From: Betaproteobacteria bacterium Ga0074130
Lineage (GTDB): Bacteria; Pseudomonadota; Gammaproteobacteria; Burkholderiales; Rhodocyclaceae
NCBI GenBank assembly: GCA_001464495.1
Contig: LNDZ01000013.1
Span: 186,001 to 250,000 of the forward strand
Direction: 5' to 3'
DNA length: 64,000 nt
The notes under the pieces were generated by a model that was given only the letters and a program-made list of their open reading frames with translations, made no database searches and was not told the DNA's origin. The position numbers and the translations under genes are program-made. Position 1 is the first letter of the stretch. Every line of letters begins with the position of its first letter. Positions 1 through 11,738 of this stretch are shown in pieces.

Positions 1-87
1 GAAGCCGGCTCCAAGCTCGACAAGGCGCGGGAACTCGGTATCCTGATCATTGACGAGTCTCAACTTCTGGAACTATTGAAATCATGA
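1..87 (+). CDS. ligA: NAD-dependent DNA ligase LigA, C-terminal end (partial)
   Basis: An open frame enters from the left edge and ends in TGA after 28 codons. The residues [12 protein letters not shown] followed by an acidic/hydrophobic tail match the end of the BRCT domain that closes bacterial NAD+-dependent DNA ligases, which seal nicks during replication and repair. Only this tail is visible, so the identification rests on the BRCT pattern alone. The stop overlaps the galU start (ATGA), so the two genes probably form one transcription unit. Confidence 0.7.
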   Translation, partial: EAGSKLDKARELGILIIDESQLLELLKS

Positions 88-953
88 CGCAAGTGCGCAA
101 AGCGGTCTTTCCTGTTGCCGGGCTCGGAACGCGTTTTCTTCCGGCAACCAAAGCTAGCCCGAAAGAAATGCTGCCCATTGTTGATAAGCCGCTGATCCAG
201 TATGCGGTTGAAGAAGCTGTTGCAGCAGGTATCACGGATATGGTGTTTGTCACCGGGCGTAACAAGCGCACGATCCCGGATCACTTTGACAAAGCCTATG
301 AGCTGGAGGTTGAGCTCGAGAATAAGGGCAAGATTGAGATGCTCAATCTGGTTCGCAACATGCTGCCCAAGAACGTTAACTGTATCTATATTCGGCAGGC
401 CGAGGCGCTGGGCTTGGGGCATGCCGTCTTGTGCGCCAAGCCGGTAGTTGGCGATGAGCCTTTTGCCGTGTTGCTGGCAGATGATTTGCTCGATGGCTCG
501 GTGCCGATCATGAAGCAGATGGTGGATCAGTATGGCCACTATCATTGCTCTGTCTTAGGCGTACAGGATGTGCCACGCGCTGATACACGCAGCTACGGTA
601 TTGTGGCATCAAGACCGATTTCTGATCGTCTGGAAACCTTGACCGGTATTGTCGAGAAGCCAAAGCCTGAAGATGCGCCTTCGACCTTGGCTGTGGTGGG
701 GCGCTACATCTTGACCCCACGTATCTTTCATCACATCGAAAATCTCAAGCCCGGTGCGGGGGGGGAGATTCAACTGACTGATGCAATCTCTTCGCTTTTG
801 AAAGAGGAGCAAGTTTTGGCTTATCGTTATGAAGGTGTCCGCTATGACTGCGGTTCAAAGCTGGGCTATCTCCAGGCTATGGTTGAGCTTGGTATCAAGC
901 ATCATGAAGTGGGTACCGAATTTTCAAACTGGTTGAGTCATCGTAAGTCATGA
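84..953 (+). CDS. galU: UTP--glucose-1-phosphate uridylyltransferase
   Basis: This 289-aa protein makes UDP-glucose from UTP and glucose-1-phosphate for polysaccharide and lipopolysaccharide synthesis in the cytosol. The nucleotide-binding signature [19 protein letters not shown] is at residues 14-31, an LADDLLD segment lies mid-protein, and an EKP motif follows near residue 191. The length is normal for GalU. The start overlaps the upstream ligase stop by four bases and the stop overlaps the next gene by four bases, so translation is likely coupled along the three genes. Confidence 0.95.
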   Translation: MTQVRKAVFPVAGLGTRFLPATKASPKEMLPIVDKPLIQYAVEEAVAAGITDMVFVTGRNKRTIPDHFDKAYELEVELENKGKIEMLNLVRNMLPKNVNCIYIRQAEALGLGHAVLCAKPVVGDEPFAVLLADDLLDGSVPIMKQMVDQYGHYHCSVLGVQDVPRADTRSYGIVASRPISDRLETLTGIVEKPKPEDAPSTLAVVGRYILTPRIFHHIENLKPGAGGEIQLTDAISSLLKEEQVLAYRYEGVRYDCGSKLGYLQAMVELGIKHHEVGTEFSNWLSHRKS

Positions 954-1492
954 AGCCACAAGAAGCTGAACGTATTCTTGCCGAAGCCGATCTGATTTGT
1001 TCTGCTGATGAGGTTAATGTCGCGTTAAATCGCGTTGCCAGTGAATTGAATCATGCGCTGGCTGGGCGGAATCCTGTTGTAGTGTCTGTGATGGGCGGCG
1101 CTGTTATCTTTACGGGCCAGTTGCTGCCTTTACTGACGTTCCCGCTCGATTTTGATTACGTTCATGCCACACGTTACGGCGCCGCAACAGCAGGGGGCGC
1201 TCTACAGTGGGTGGTTGAGCCACGTACGTCGGTCGTTGGTCGCACAGTGTTGCTGTTGGATGACATCCTCGACGAGGGGATTACGTTGGCTGCGATTCGA
1301 CAACACCTCCTTGTTGCCGGTGCAACTGAATGCATCACAGCTGTTTTTGCTGACAAGGCGATCGGGCGTGATAAGCCGCTCAAGGCTGATTTCGTCGGGC
1401 TTACCTTGCCGAATCGCTATGTGTTTGGTTACGGCATGGATGTCAGTGGCGCTTGGCGCAACCTACCGGCTATTTATGCCATGAAGGAATAG
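950..1492 (+). CDS. hpt: Hypoxanthine-guanine phosphoribosyltransferase
   Basis: A 180-aa purine salvage enzyme that joins hypoxanthine or guanine to PRPP to give IMP or GMP. The PRPP-binding motif [14 protein letters not shown] is at residues 100-113, and an N-terminal substrate loop ([12 protein letters not shown]) is present. The ATGA overlap with galU supports the chosen start. A short AT-rich dyad follows the stop. The family call is firm; the preference between hypoxanthine and guanine cannot be read from sequence. Confidence 0.9.
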   Translation: MKPQEAERILAEADLICSADEVNVALNRVASELNHALAGRNPVVVSVMGGAVIFTGQLLPLLTFPLDFDYVHATRYGAATAGGALQWVVEPRTSVVGRTVLLLDDILDEGITLAAIRQHLLVAGATECITAVFADKAIGRDKPLKADFVGLTLPNRYVFGYGMDVSGAWRNLPAIYAMKE

Positions 1493-1523
1493 TTTATTAT
1501 TGCATTATTGATGCAACAATAAA
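1493..1523 (+). promoter_or_regulatory. AT-rich hairpin between hpt and the HPP gene
   Basis: Arms TTTATTATTGCAT (1493-1505) and ATGCAACAATAAA (1511-1523) pair with one mismatch around a 5-nt loop. The hairpin starts just after the hpt stop and ends directly before the ribosome-binding site (GGAGGG) of the next gene. It could end upstream transcription, stabilise a 3' end, or act as an operator. No U-run of terminator type follows it. Confidence 0.4.
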
Positions 1524-1539
1524 CCCGGAGGGCTAGTCA

Positions 1540-2712
1540 GTGCCTCAGTTCAACGCAGCTTGGCTGCGTAGTTTCCTTCCAGCCTCTTCAACGGTTGACC
1601 GTTTCGAGCGCATGCGCAGTTGTGCAGGCGCATTGTTCGGTATTGCCCTCACAGGTGCAATCAGCTACCTATTTATCGGAGATCCCGTGATCAGCTTATG
1701 GCTGATTGCGCCGATGGGGGCTTCAGCCGTTTTGCTGTTTGCCGTACCCTCCAGCCCCTTAGCCCAGCCATGGTCTGTTGTAGGAGGGAATCTGGTCGCC
1801 GCACTCATTGGTGTGACCTGTGCCAAGCTGTTTGCTGCGCCACTGGTGGCCGCCGCCATTGCTATTGCGTTGGCAATTGGTGCCATGTTCATGATGCGGT
1901 GCTTGCACCCACCCAGTGGCGCAGTCGCCCTGACCATGGTGCTTGGCGGACCCGCAGTGCACGCAGCCGGATTCACATTTGTGTTGGCACCGGTGATGCT
2001 AAATTCAATTTTGATTGCTGCGCTGGCCATTTTTTATAACAATGCCGTCGGGCGACGTTATCCGCACTCGCCGCAGTTGGTTCCTCCGAGTCCTGCAGCC
2101 AAGGCGTCAGAAGCACCCGCGACAACAAGCCTCGGCATCGCGGCAGTGGATCTCGACGCGGTACTACGCGACTACAACAAGGTGCTCGATATCAGCCGTG
2201 AAGACCTTGAGAACATCTTTATCCAGGTTGAGCAGCAGGCCTACAAGCGCCGCTTTGGCGAGATGATCTGTGCAGACATCATGCGCCGTGACGTGATCTC
2301 GGTGGATTTTGGCACATCGCTTGAAGATGCCTGGCAGCTCTTGCAAACACATCAGCTCAAGGCTCTGCCAGTGCTTGATCGTGGCCGTCGGGTGGTCGGT
2401 ATTGTGACCTCAATCGATTTTATGGAGCACGCCGGCGTAAGTGGTTATGGCGACTTCAAGCGCAAATTGCTTGGCTTACTAAAGCCGAGTGGACAGACAC
2501 ACTCGGACAAGCCCGAGGTAGTCGGGCAGATTATGACTGCTCCAGTAAAAACAGCCGAGACGAAAAAGTCGATTGTCGAGCTGCTCCCCCTGATTTCGGA
2601 GCATGGGCTACGCCATATTCCAGTGATTGATGATGAGGGACGTCTGGCTGGCATGTTGACGCAAGCCGATATGGTGAATGCTCTGTACGGTAAAAAGCTC
2701 GCCAGTCGTTAA
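1540..2712 (+). CDS. HPP family membrane protein with two C-terminal CBS domains
   Basis: 390 aa, starting at GTG behind a GGAGGG ribosome-binding site. The N-terminal half (about residues 25-170) is a set of hydrophobic helices with the HPP signature (HPPSGAVAL near residue 125) and a PMGASAVLLF segment. The C-terminal half (about 235-385) contains two CBS motifs, which usually bind adenosyl nucleotides and gate transport. HPP proteins are membrane proteins, some linked to nitrite transport; the substrate here is unknown. It is followed by a strong terminator shared with the convergent typA gene. Confidence 0.85.
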   Translation: MPQFNAAWLRSFLPASSTVDRFERMRSCAGALFGIALTGAISYLFIGDPVISLWLIAPMGASAVLLFAVPSSPLAQPWSVVGGNLVAALIGVTCAKLFAAPLVAAAIAIALAIGAMFMMRCLHPPSGAVALTMVLGGPAVHAAGFTFVLAPVMLNSILIAALAIFYNNAVGRRYPHSPQLVPPSPAAKASEAPATTSLGIAAVDLDAVLRDYNKVLDISREDLENIFIQVEQQAYKRRFGEMICADIMRRDVISVDFGTSLEDAWQLLQTHQLKALPVLDRGRRVVGIVTSIDFMEHAGVSGYGDFKRKLLGLLKPSGQTHSDKPEVVGQIMTAPVKTAETKKSIVELLPLISEHGLRHIPVIDDEGRLAGMLTQADMVNALYGKKLASR

Positions 2713-2752
2713 TTAAGCCGATACAGAACATTCCCGTCGGTAGCTGCAGACG

Positions 2753-2786
2753 AAAAAAAGGCCTCGCAATTGCGAGGCCTTTTTTA
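2753..2786. terminator. Bidirectional rho-independent terminator
   Basis: GGCCTCGCAATTGCGAGGCC is a perfect palindrome, preceded by a run of A and followed by a run of T. It can therefore end transcription of the HPP gene on the plus strand and of typA on the minus strand, which converge here. Confidence 0.9.
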
Positions 2787-2797
2787 TTGACGGCACC

Positions 2798-4612
<1,815 letters not shown>

Positions 4613-4768
4613 GTGGAAATCCAGAAAGTGCTGCGGGGGGACTTGAAATGGCTTGATTGTGCAGCGCAAAAAAGCCACCGCAGAAGGGCGCGTATTCTAG
4701 CACAGCCGCTTATCTGCATCGTGCTAGACTTCCATGAAATCAACAACAAGCAACCATAAACTCACTCC

Positions 4769-5509
4769 ATGCTCGCAATTATCGGTGGTAGTGGCCTGAC
4801 TCAGCTGGCCAATCTGGACATTATTCGTCGCGAAGTTGTACGTACGCCCTTCGGAGAGCCTTCTGGCGCGCTGACATTTGGCTGCCTGAGTGGCAAGCCC
4901 GTGGTCTTCCTGGCGCGCCATGGCTACGGCAATACGATCCCCCCGCATATGGTCAATTATCGGGCCAACATCTGGGCGCTGAAGCATGCTGCGGGTGCTG
5001 AGCGTGTAGTTTCGGTGGCCTCGGTCGGGGCGATCCGGAATGACCTGCCGCCGGGCACATTGATCGTGCCTCATCAGATCATTGATTACACCGCGGGTCG
5101 TGCCTCGACCTTCTATGATGGACACGACGGTCGGGTAGTGCATGTTGACTTCACTGAACCCTACGATGGCGCTTTGCGTACGGATCTTATTGACGCCTTC
5201 CATCGTATCGATGAAAGTTTTGTAAATGGCGCGGTGTATGCAACGACACAGGGGCCGCGTCTAGAAAGTGCGGCTGAGGTAAATCGCCTTGAGCGTGATG
5301 GCGCTGACATTATTGGTATGACTGGCATGCCAGAGGCTGTACTGGCGCGTGAGGCTGAGTTGCCCTATGCCGCGATCTGCGTGTCCGCCAATTGGGCGGC
5401 AGGGCGTGGCGATTCGGCGCGCGGGATCAAGTTTGAAAACATCGAAGATGTGCTCAAGGTCTCGCTGGCACGTGTGCGTCGGGTCCTCGAGCATTACGCA
5501 ACCAAATGA
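4769..5509 (+). CDS. S-methyl-5'-thioinosine phosphorylase (MTAP/PNP family)
   Basis: 246 aa, class II purine nucleoside phosphorylase fold. The N-terminal IIGGSGLT phosphate loop, a [18 protein letters not shown] segment and the [15 protein letters not shown] substrate-binding region are all present. Members of this branch in betaproteobacteria and pseudomonads cleave methylthioinosine rather than methylthioadenosine during methionine salvage. That substrate choice is an inference from lineage and short length, so MTA phosphorylase stays possible. The stop overlaps def by four bases. Confidence 0.8.
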   Translation: MLAIIGGSGLTQLANLDIIRREVVRTPFGEPSGALTFGCLSGKPVVFLARHGYGNTIPPHMVNYRANIWALKHAAGAERVVSVASVGAIRNDLPPGTLIVPHQIIDYTAGRASTFYDGHDGRVVHVDFTEPYDGALRTDLIDAFHRIDESFVNGAVYATTQGPRLESAAEVNRLERDGADIIGMTGMPEAVLAREAELPYAAICVSANWAAGRGDSARGIKFENIEDVLKVSLARVRRVLEHYATK

Positions 5510-6039
5510 TCAACCCGGTATTGCGCATGGGAGATCCACGTTTGCTGCGTGTGTCTCGCCCGGTTGAACGATTCGATACGGCCGAACTGCATGCCTTGAT
5601 TCACGACATGCAGGACACTATGGCACATCTGAATGGTGCTGGTTTGGCTGCACCGCAGATTGGTGTTGATTTGCGCGTTGTGATTTTCGGTGTGGAAGCA
5701 AATCCTCGTTATCCGCTGGTTGAGCCCGTGCCGTACACCGTATTAATCAACCCCATTCTGGAGCAATTGACGCAGGAAGAAGATGAAGCTTGGGAGGGCT
5801 GCCTCTCGGTGCCAGGTATGCGTGGCGTGGTACCAAGGGTAACGGCCTTGCGCTATAGCGGGTATGACCAATACGGCCAGCCCATTGAGCGTGAGGTGTC
5901 AGGCTTCCATGCGCGGGTGGTTCAGCATGAGTGCGACCATCTCGATGGCATTTTGTATCCCATGCGCATCCGAGATTTCAGCCGATTCGGGTTTACCGAA
6001 GAACTGTTTCCGGATGGCAGCGTGGCAGGGGATGATTAA
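5506..6039 (+). CDS. def: Peptide deformylase
   Basis: A 177-aa metalloenzyme that removes the formyl group from nascent proteins. All three motifs are visible: GLAAPQIG (46-53), EGCLS (97-101) and the metal-binding HECDHLDG (141-148). The ATGA overlap with the upstream phosphorylase supports the start. This is probably not the only deformylase of the genome, since def is usually next to fmt, which is not seen here. Confidence 0.95.
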   Translation: MINPVLRMGDPRLLRVSRPVERFDTAELHALIHDMQDTMAHLNGAGLAAPQIGVDLRVVIFGVEANPRYPLVEPVPYTVLINPILEQLTQEEDEAWEGCLSVPGMRGVVPRVTALRYSGYDQYGQPIEREVSGFHARVVQHECDHLDGILYPMRIRDFSRFGFTEELFPDGSVAGDD

Positions 6040-6046
6040 GCTTTAA

Positions 6047-6217
6047 TCAGCTGAAACGAATAGTCCCTGAAGTAATCATCGAGAGCGTCAAGAGTGTGAT
6101 TGCGACAAGACTTGCCCTCTTAAAGTCGCCATCTTGAAATTTTCCGAGAAGGCCTTTGAAGATGTAAAAAGCAAACAAGAGGCCAAGTACTGATTGAATC
6201 AATTTTAGTGCTGTCAT
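6047..6217 (-). CDS. Small hydrophobic membrane protein (56 aa)
   Basis: A short ORF, easily missed, whose ATG overlaps the stop of the WYL regulator (ATGA). The ribosome-binding site AAGGGGG sits inside the end of the regulator gene. The product begins MTALKLIQSVLGLLFAFYIF and has two hydrophobic segments, about residues 5-22 and 36-50, separated by a charged loop (KFQDGDFKR). This fits a two-helix inner-membrane protein. I do not recognise a family. Coupling to the regulator suggests they are produced together. Confidence 0.6.
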   Translation of the reverse strand: MTALKLIQSVLGLLFAFYIFKGLLGKFQDGDFKRASLVAITLLTLSMITSGTIRFS

Positions 6218-7203
6218 TTTTCCCCCTTGTAATTTGCTGTTGCGGCGACTAATTCAGCCTCGACGGTCTGTCGAAGCTTCTCAGGTGACAATACAGTTAC
6301 GCCACTGCCATGACGCAGAATGTCCATGACCAGTTCGGTCGCGTTTGCATACGGCAGTTCCAGGATCAGGCTTCCATCAGCTGCTATGTGTATCCTTTGC
6401 TGAGGGTGCCATTGTTCTTCAACCACCCAGCGTGACTGCTGTGGTGCAAAGGCCAACTTGGCCCATTCTGTCTGGCTGCCTGAAAATATTCCGTAGCCTG
6501 CTGCGAGCACGCGCTCTAGTTCGCTATCTGGCACTTCATCGGCAGCCGATTCCACGATCTCGACGCTACGGATGGCATCCACCGCAAAGCTGCGCAAGTC
6601 CTTGCGAAAGTGGCACCAAGCATCCAGATACCAGTTGTCACGGTAATGTACCAGCCGCTGTGGTGATATCTCGCGTTCACTTTCCTCATTACGGCTGCGA
6701 TTGAAGTGGCGGATGTTGAGGCGCTTTCGCTTGAGCAGGGTTGATGCAATTACTTCGAAATGATGTAGCTCGCTTTTGCGTTTTTGCGCGTGAAGGATAC
6801 GGACGCGCCGGGCAATTTCAGCGGGCGCATCGTTTTGGTCGCTAGCACTGCCGAGCAGGCTTTGGAGACGCGTTTGTAGGGGCGCGATATGCGGGCCGAG
6901 CAAGCCGGGTTGTACCTCTTCAAGCAGTTGCTGCATCATCAGCAAGGCGTGAATTTCGGAGGCGTTAAACCAGAGGCCCGGTAACTGATGCTTGGGCGCA
7001 TAGCGATCAGGGACATCGAAACGATAACCGCCCACTTCGCGGTCATAAATAATCGGTGCGTTGAGTCTGTCGCGCAGAAATTGCAGATCTCGCTTCAGTG
7101 TGGCGCGCGAAACCTCAAGGGCCTCCTGAAGTACTGCAAAGCTTGCAACCTTGCGATCATGCAGTAGTTGCTCGATTTTGTAGAGACGTTCGGTTTGATT
7201 CAT
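6214..7203 (-). CDS. WYL-domain transcriptional regulator (YafY/DeoR type)
   Basis: 329 aa. A winged helix-turn-helix occupies about residues 1-60 (ERLYKIEQLLHDRKVASFAVL, then EVSRATLKRDLQFLRD), followed by a WYL domain with RLVHYRDNWYLDAWCH near residues 180-195 and a C-terminal WCX-like extension. WYL proteins sense ligands, often nucleic acids or small molecules, and many control stress or defence genes. No target operator is evident. It is co-directional with the overlapping 56-aa membrane protein downstream. Confidence 0.85.
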   Translation of the reverse strand: MNQTERLYKIEQLLHDRKVASFAVLQEALEVSRATLKRDLQFLRDRLNAPIIYDREVGGYRFDVPDRYAPKHQLPGLWFNASEIHALLMMQQLLEEVQPGLLGPHIAPLQTRLQSLLGSASDQNDAPAEIARRVRILHAQKRKSELHHFEVIASTLLKRKRLNIRHFNRSRNEESEREISPQRLVHYRDNWYLDAWCHFRKDLRSFAVDAIRSVEIVESAADEVPDSELERVLAAGYGIFSGSQTEWAKLAFAPQQSRWVVEEQWHPQQRIHIAADGSLILELPYANATELVMDILRHGSGVTVLSPEKLRQTVEAELVAATANYKGEK

Positions 7204-7231
7204 GAAAGTTGCCGGTTGGAGCAGGGCGTGG

Positions 7232-9814
7232 CTAGACCTGCATAGCGGCGAGCAATTCCTGTTCGATACGCACTAGATTGGCGGGCTGAGTCAGCTCGCT
7301 GCCACTGACAAGGAACGTATCCTCGACGCGCTCGCCAAGTGTATTGATCTTGGCGGTATGCACCGACACATTGTGACGTGCCAATACCATGCCGAGGGCA
7401 TAGAGCAGACCGGGGCGGTCGGCAGCGGTGACTGACATCAGGTAATGGTTGCCGCGCTCATCCGGGCGGATGCTAATTTCCGGGGTGATGGGGAAGTGTT
7501 TAACTTGCCGAGAGATGCGGGCGCCTGTCGGTGCCGTAACGCTAGCCTTCTGATCCAGCAATTGCACCAAGTCGTGCTCGATCATTGCAATCATGTCCCG
7601 ATACGGGAGCTGATTGGTCGGATCGAGCAGTACAAAGCTGTCCAGCGCGTAACCGTGTTTGGTCGTGTAAATCTTGGCATCGGCAATGTTGTAGCCAAGC
7701 TTCGCGAAGAAGCCGCAAAGGCGCGCGAATAGCTCCGCTTGGTTGGGGGTGTACACCATGACCTGTAGTCCTTCGCCCATCGGATTGATCCGAGCAATGG
7801 CGATGGTTTGATTGCCATCCCAGCGGTTGTACAAGACACGTGCATGCAAGGCTATGTCCTGCGCATCATGGCGGAGGAAATAGACGGTATCCAACTGCTG
7901 CCATAAGTCTTGTTCGACATCTGGCCGCAAGCCGTTATAGCGCATCAGTTCGCGTGCCTCTTCCTGTCGCTCTTCCATTGTGCCGCAAATGGCGGCTACT
8001 TCCCCGCGCAGTAAGTTCAATGTGGCGCGGAAGAGGTCTTCGAGCAACTTACCTTTCCAGCCGTTCCACACCTTGGGGCTGGTGCCGCGGATATCGCTGA
8101 CTGTCAGCAAATACAGTGCCGTCAAGTTGCGCTCGTTCTTGACGATGGCAGCGAAGCTGCGGATGACATCAGGGTCTCCCATATCCTGCTTCTGGGCGAC
8201 CGTGGACATCATTAGGTGCTGTTCGACGAGAAAAACAATGAGGTTGCTGTCTTCCTTCGATATACCGTGATTGCGGCAAAAACTGCGTGCGTCGGACATG
8301 CCGAGCTTGGAGTGATCCCCGCCGCGCCCCTTGGCAATATCGTGGAAGAGGGCTGCAAGATAGAGCAGCCAATAATTCTCGAAAGCTAAGGCGAGACGGG
8401 TACAGAAGGGATATTCATGCGCACACTCTGGTAGTACGAAATTGCGCAGATTCCGCACCACCTGCATGATGTGCTGATCCACCGTATAGACGTGGAAAAG
8501 ATCATGTTGCATTTGCCCTACGATACGGCCGAATGCTGGCAGATATTGCCCAAGGATATCGAATTGGTTCATGCGCTGAAGCGTGATGACTGGGCGCTGA
8601 TGCTTGAAAACATCCATGAACAATGCGCGGTTTTCCGGCTCGCGACGGAATTTTGCATCGATGCGCTTGCGGTTACGCCACAACGCGCGGAGGGTGCGAG
8701 CGCTGATGCCTTTGATCTCTGGATGGTCCTGCATGTGTCGGAAGATTGTCAGCAAGGCGCGCGGTTCGCGCTCAAACAAACTAAGGTCCGGCACATCTAT
8801 CAACTCGCGAGTAATCTGAAAGTTTTCGTCAATCAGGCGAGGAGTCGTGCCTGTATCAGGTGCCAGCCGGACGGCGAGATTTTGCAGCACCACTAGATTC
8901 AATTGCATGACCAGCTTGGCGTTCTGGTAATACCGTTGCATTAAGACTTCAGAGGCGCGCTTGGAAGCTGTGCGCGTAATTCCGAAAGCCTGCGCCAGTC
9001 CTTCCTGATAATCAAACATGAGCTTTTCTTCACGTCGACGCGCCAGGTAGTGCATGCGGATACGGATATGCCGAATCAGGCCTTCTGCGCGGGTAAGCTG
9101 ACGTACCTCATCGGTATCAAGCAAGCCGCTGTTGCCAAGCTCACGCCATGTTTTACCCAGTCCAGCCGCGCGCGCTGTCCACAGGATGACGTGCAGATCG
9201 CGCAAGCCGCCGGGGCTTTCCTTGCAGTTGGGTTCAAGACTGTAGGGGGTTTCGTTGAAACGTGCGTAGCGTTCAGCCTGTTCCAGCTGCTTTGCTTTAA
9301 GGAAGGCCACAGGCTCCATTGCAGCTGTATAAGCTTCAGTGAAGCGCTTGAACAGGGCGCGATTGCCTGCTAAATAGCGGGCTTCCAGTAAGGTGGTTTG
9401 TATTGTGATGTCGCCAGCGGCTTCTTGAAGACACTCCTCCAGCGTGCGTACGCTGTGGCCAATTTCTAAACCAATGTCCCACAGCTGGCCGATCAGCTTT
9501 TCCACGCCAGGCTCGGCGCAGGCATCGCTGCCGCTGGGAACTAGAATCAGAATGTCGACATCGGAACTTGGATAGAGCTCGCCGCGGCCATACCCGCCGA
9601 CCGCAACCAAGGCATATCCAGCAGGGAGTTGTTGCGCTTGCCACAGGCTGCGCAAGGCCTCATCAACCAGATGAGTGCGGCCATGAAGCATGGCGCGTGC
9701 GTTGCCATTAGCCTCATAGGCCGCTTGTAGAGTTTTCTGGCCAAATTGCAGTCTGGTTCGTAAGGTGCGAACCAGATCAAACGGTGCTGCAGTTTCTCGA
9801 TCAAGCTCGGTCAT
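7232..9814 (-). CDS. glnD: Bifunctional [protein-PII] uridylyltransferase / uridylyl-removing enzyme
   Basis: An 860-aa nitrogen sensor that uridylylates and de-uridylylates PII proteins in response to glutamine. The nucleotidyltransferase motif GGYGRGELYPSSDVDIL is at about residues 72-88. A central HD hydrolase domain carries LFHDIAKGRGGDHS, and two C-terminal ACT domains bind glutamine (LFARLCGFFAKLGYNIADAK and the RPGLLYALGMVLARH region). The length is normal. It lies between map and the WYL regulator, as glnD commonly does near map and rpsB. Confidence 0.95.
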   Translation of the reverse strand: MTELDRETAAPFDLVRTLRTRLQFGQKTLQAAYEANGNARAMLHGRTHLVDEALRSLWQAQQLPAGYALVAVGGYGRGELYPSSDVDILILVPSGSDACAEPGVEKLIGQLWDIGLEIGHSVRTLEECLQEAAGDITIQTTLLEARYLAGNRALFKRFTEAYTAAMEPVAFLKAKQLEQAERYARFNETPYSLEPNCKESPGGLRDLHVILWTARAAGLGKTWRELGNSGLLDTDEVRQLTRAEGLIRHIRIRMHYLARRREEKLMFDYQEGLAQAFGITRTASKRASEVLMQRYYQNAKLVMQLNLVVLQNLAVRLAPDTGTTPRLIDENFQITRELIDVPDLSLFEREPRALLTIFRHMQDHPEIKGISARTLRALWRNRKRIDAKFRREPENRALFMDVFKHQRPVITLQRMNQFDILGQYLPAFGRIVGQMQHDLFHVYTVDQHIMQVVRNLRNFVLPECAHEYPFCTRLALAFENYWLLYLAALFHDIAKGRGGDHSKLGMSDARSFCRNHGISKEDSNLIVFLVEQHLMMSTVAQKQDMGDPDVIRSFAAIVKNERNLTALYLLTVSDIRGTSPKVWNGWKGKLLEDLFRATLNLLRGEVAAICGTMEERQEEARELMRYNGLRPDVEQDLWQQLDTVYFLRHDAQDIALHARVLYNRWDGNQTIAIARINPMGEGLQVMVYTPNQAELFARLCGFFAKLGYNIADAKIYTTKHGYALDSFVLLDPTNQLPYRDMIAMIEHDLVQLLDQKASVTAPTGARISRQVKHFPITPEISIRPDERGNHYLMSVTAADRPGLLYALGMVLARHNVSVHTAKINTLGERVEDTFLVSGSELTQPANLVRIEQELLAAMQV

Positions 9815-9838
9815 GCGGCACCCTAGCGCAGTAGCGTT

Positions 9839-10639
9839 TTACTGAAAGATTGGACGCGGCGGGCTGCCCGCCGACAAGGTCAATACCTCGACGCCGGTGT
9901 CGGTGACGACAACCGTATGCTCCCATTGCGCCGAAAGGCTGCGGTCTTTCGTGACAATCGTCCAGCCGTCAGAAAGCTCGGAAATTGCGGCGCGACCGGC
10001 ATTCACCATGGGTTCAATGGTGAAGATCATGCCGGTTTCCAGCACGAGTCCGGTGCCCGGACGGCCATAGTGGACGACCTGCGGTTCTTCATGAAACGTC
10101 TGGCCTATACCGTGACCGCAGAATTCACGAACGATGGAAAATCCCGCTTTTTCAGCATGTTGCTGAATGACTGCGCCAATATCACCCAAGCGGGCGCCGG
10201 GCTTAACTTTGTCGATACCCAGCCACAAGCACTCATAGGTGATTTTCGCCAGACGCTTGGCGAGGATCGAGGCCTCACCGCCGACAACAAACATGCGGCT
10301 GGTGTCGCCGTGCCAGCCATCCTTAATCACGGTGATGTCCAGATTGACGACGTCCCCCTTCTTGAGTGGGCGTTCATTCGGGATGCCGTGACAGACAACG
10401 TGGTTCACCGAGGTACATATGGACTTTGGATAAGGGGTGTAACCCGGTGGGCAATAGTTGAGCGGAGCCGGTATCGTGCCCTGCTCATTCACCATATAGT
10501 CATGGCAGAGGCGATCAAGCTCTTCGGTACTTACCCCGGGCTTGATGAAAGGCTCAATATAATCAAGAACTTCGCTTGCCAGGCGGCAGGCGATACGCAT
10601 TTTCTCGATCTGTTCCGGGGTTTTGATAACGACGCTCAT
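9839..10639 (-). CDS. map: Methionine aminopeptidase, type I
   Basis: 266 aa; removes the initiator methionine. Conserved features include NHVVCHGIP (substrate His), LDITVIKDGWHGDTSRMF (two metal Asp), FCGHGIGQTFHEEPQV (metal His) and the Glu of TIEPM. I start at MSVVIKTPEQIEKM, the usual N-terminus, six codons inside the longest frame. It is divergent from rpsB, and the 291-bp intergenic region carries the rpsB promoter and leader. Confidence 0.95.
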   Translation of the reverse strand: MSVVIKTPEQIEKMRIACRLASEVLDYIEPFIKPGVSTEELDRLCHDYMVNEQGTIPAPLNYCPPGYTPYPKSICTSVNHVVCHGIPNERPLKKGDVVNLDITVIKDGWHGDTSRMFVVGGEASILAKRLAKITYECLWLGIDKVKPGARLGDIGAVIQQHAEKAGFSIVREFCGHGIGQTFHEEPQVVHYGRPGTGLVLETGMIFTIEPMVNAGRAAISELSDGWTIVTKDRSLSAQWEHTVVVTDTGVEVLTLSAGSPPRPIFQ

Positions 10640-10762
10640 TGTTTCTTGGACTTGCAATATAAGGCGATTATTCTACCGCGTCTGCGGCGCCATGAATGCA
10701 TGTTCTGGCCGAGGTTTATGTCTCAAAGCCTTTGGGCAACAGGAGAAAAGCGCAGCGACGGC

Positions 10763-10792
10763 TTGCCGGCTCGGGTGGTTTCGGGATATAAT
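10763..10792 (+). promoter_or_regulatory. Sigma-70 type promoter and long leader of rpsB
   Basis: TTGCCG (10763-10768) and a perfect TATAAT (10787-10792) are separated by 18 bp. Transcription starting near 10799 leaves a leader of about 130 nt before the rpsB ATG at 10931. The leader is GC-rich and contains self-complementary pieces (for example GGTGCCCGGGAGC). Such a leader fits the known autoregulation of rpsB-tsf by S2, but I cannot match it to a named motif. Confidence 0.6.
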
Positions 10793-10930
10793 CTTGGGAT
10801 TGCTCGGGAAGGTCTCGGGCAAAATTCACACGCTCGGCGCCGATAGGGTGCCCGGGAGCTGGAAACACAATCTTCAGCACCGGGGCAGCACGGCCGAGCG
10901 GCGGATATAACCCTGTTCGGAGTTTCAAAT

Positions 10931-11683
10931 ATGACTACCACCATGCGTCAAATGCTGGAAGCGGGTGTCCATTTCGGTCACCAAACCCGTTTCTGGAACC
11001 CCAAGATGGCCCAATACATTTTCGGTCATCGCAACAAGATTCATATCGTCAACCTGGAAAAGACCCTCGCCAAGTACAACGAGGCTGTGTCTTTTGCCCG
11101 CAAGCTGGCAAGCAAGAAGGGCACCGTGCTTTTCGTCAGCACTAAGCGCCAGGCTCGCGAGATTATTGCCGAAGAAGCGCAACGCGCCGGCATGCCTTAT
11201 GTCGACGAGCGCTGGCTCGGCGGCATGCTGACCAACTTCAAGACCGTCAAGACCTCGATCAAGCGTCTGCGCGATATCGAGCAGATGATTGAAGATGGTT
11301 CGGTTGAGCGTCTGTCCAAGAAGGAAGCGCTGACCCTGACCCGCGAACTCGAAAAGCTGCAAAAGTCGATCGGCGGTATCAAGGATATGGCTGGCTTGCC
11401 GGACGCAATTTTCATCATCGACGTCGGCTATCACAAGATTGCCGTGACCGAAGCCAGCAAGCTGGGTATCCCAGTGATCGGCGTGGTCGATACCAACCAC
11501 TCCCCGGAAGGCGTTGATTACGTCATTCCAGGTAACGATGACTCCAGTCGTGCCATCCGCCTCTACGCCCGTGGCGTGGCTGATGCCATCCTGGAAGGCA
11601 AGAGCAGCTCGATCAACGACATCGTTCAGCAACTGGCTGGTGAAGACGAGTTCGTTGAGGTTGAGGAAGCCGCAGCCGAGTAA
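10931..11683 (+). CDS. rpsB: 30S ribosomal protein S2
   Basis: 250 aa. The N-terminus [20 protein letters not shown] and the internal [21 protein letters not shown] and [22 protein letters not shown] segments are diagnostic of S2. The acidic C-terminus is typical of betaproteobacteria. It heads the conserved rpsB-tsf-pyrH-frr group and has its own promoter in the gap to map. Confidence 0.98.
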   Translation: MTTTMRQMLEAGVHFGHQTRFWNPKMAQYIFGHRNKIHIVNLEKTLAKYNEAVSFARKLASKKGTVLFVSTKRQAREIIAEEAQRAGMPYVDERWLGGMLTNFKTVKTSIKRLRDIEQMIEDGSVERLSKKEALTLTRELEKLQKSIGGIKDMAGLPDAIFIIDVGYHKIAVTEASKLGIPVIGVVDTNHSPEGVDYVIPGNDDSSRAIRLYARGVADAILEGKSSSINDIVQQLAGEDEFVEVEEAAAE

Positions 11684-11738
11684 GCATCATCCTCACAGAG
11701 TCTGCTAAGGCAGGCTCGCCGAGTCGCAGGACCTGATC

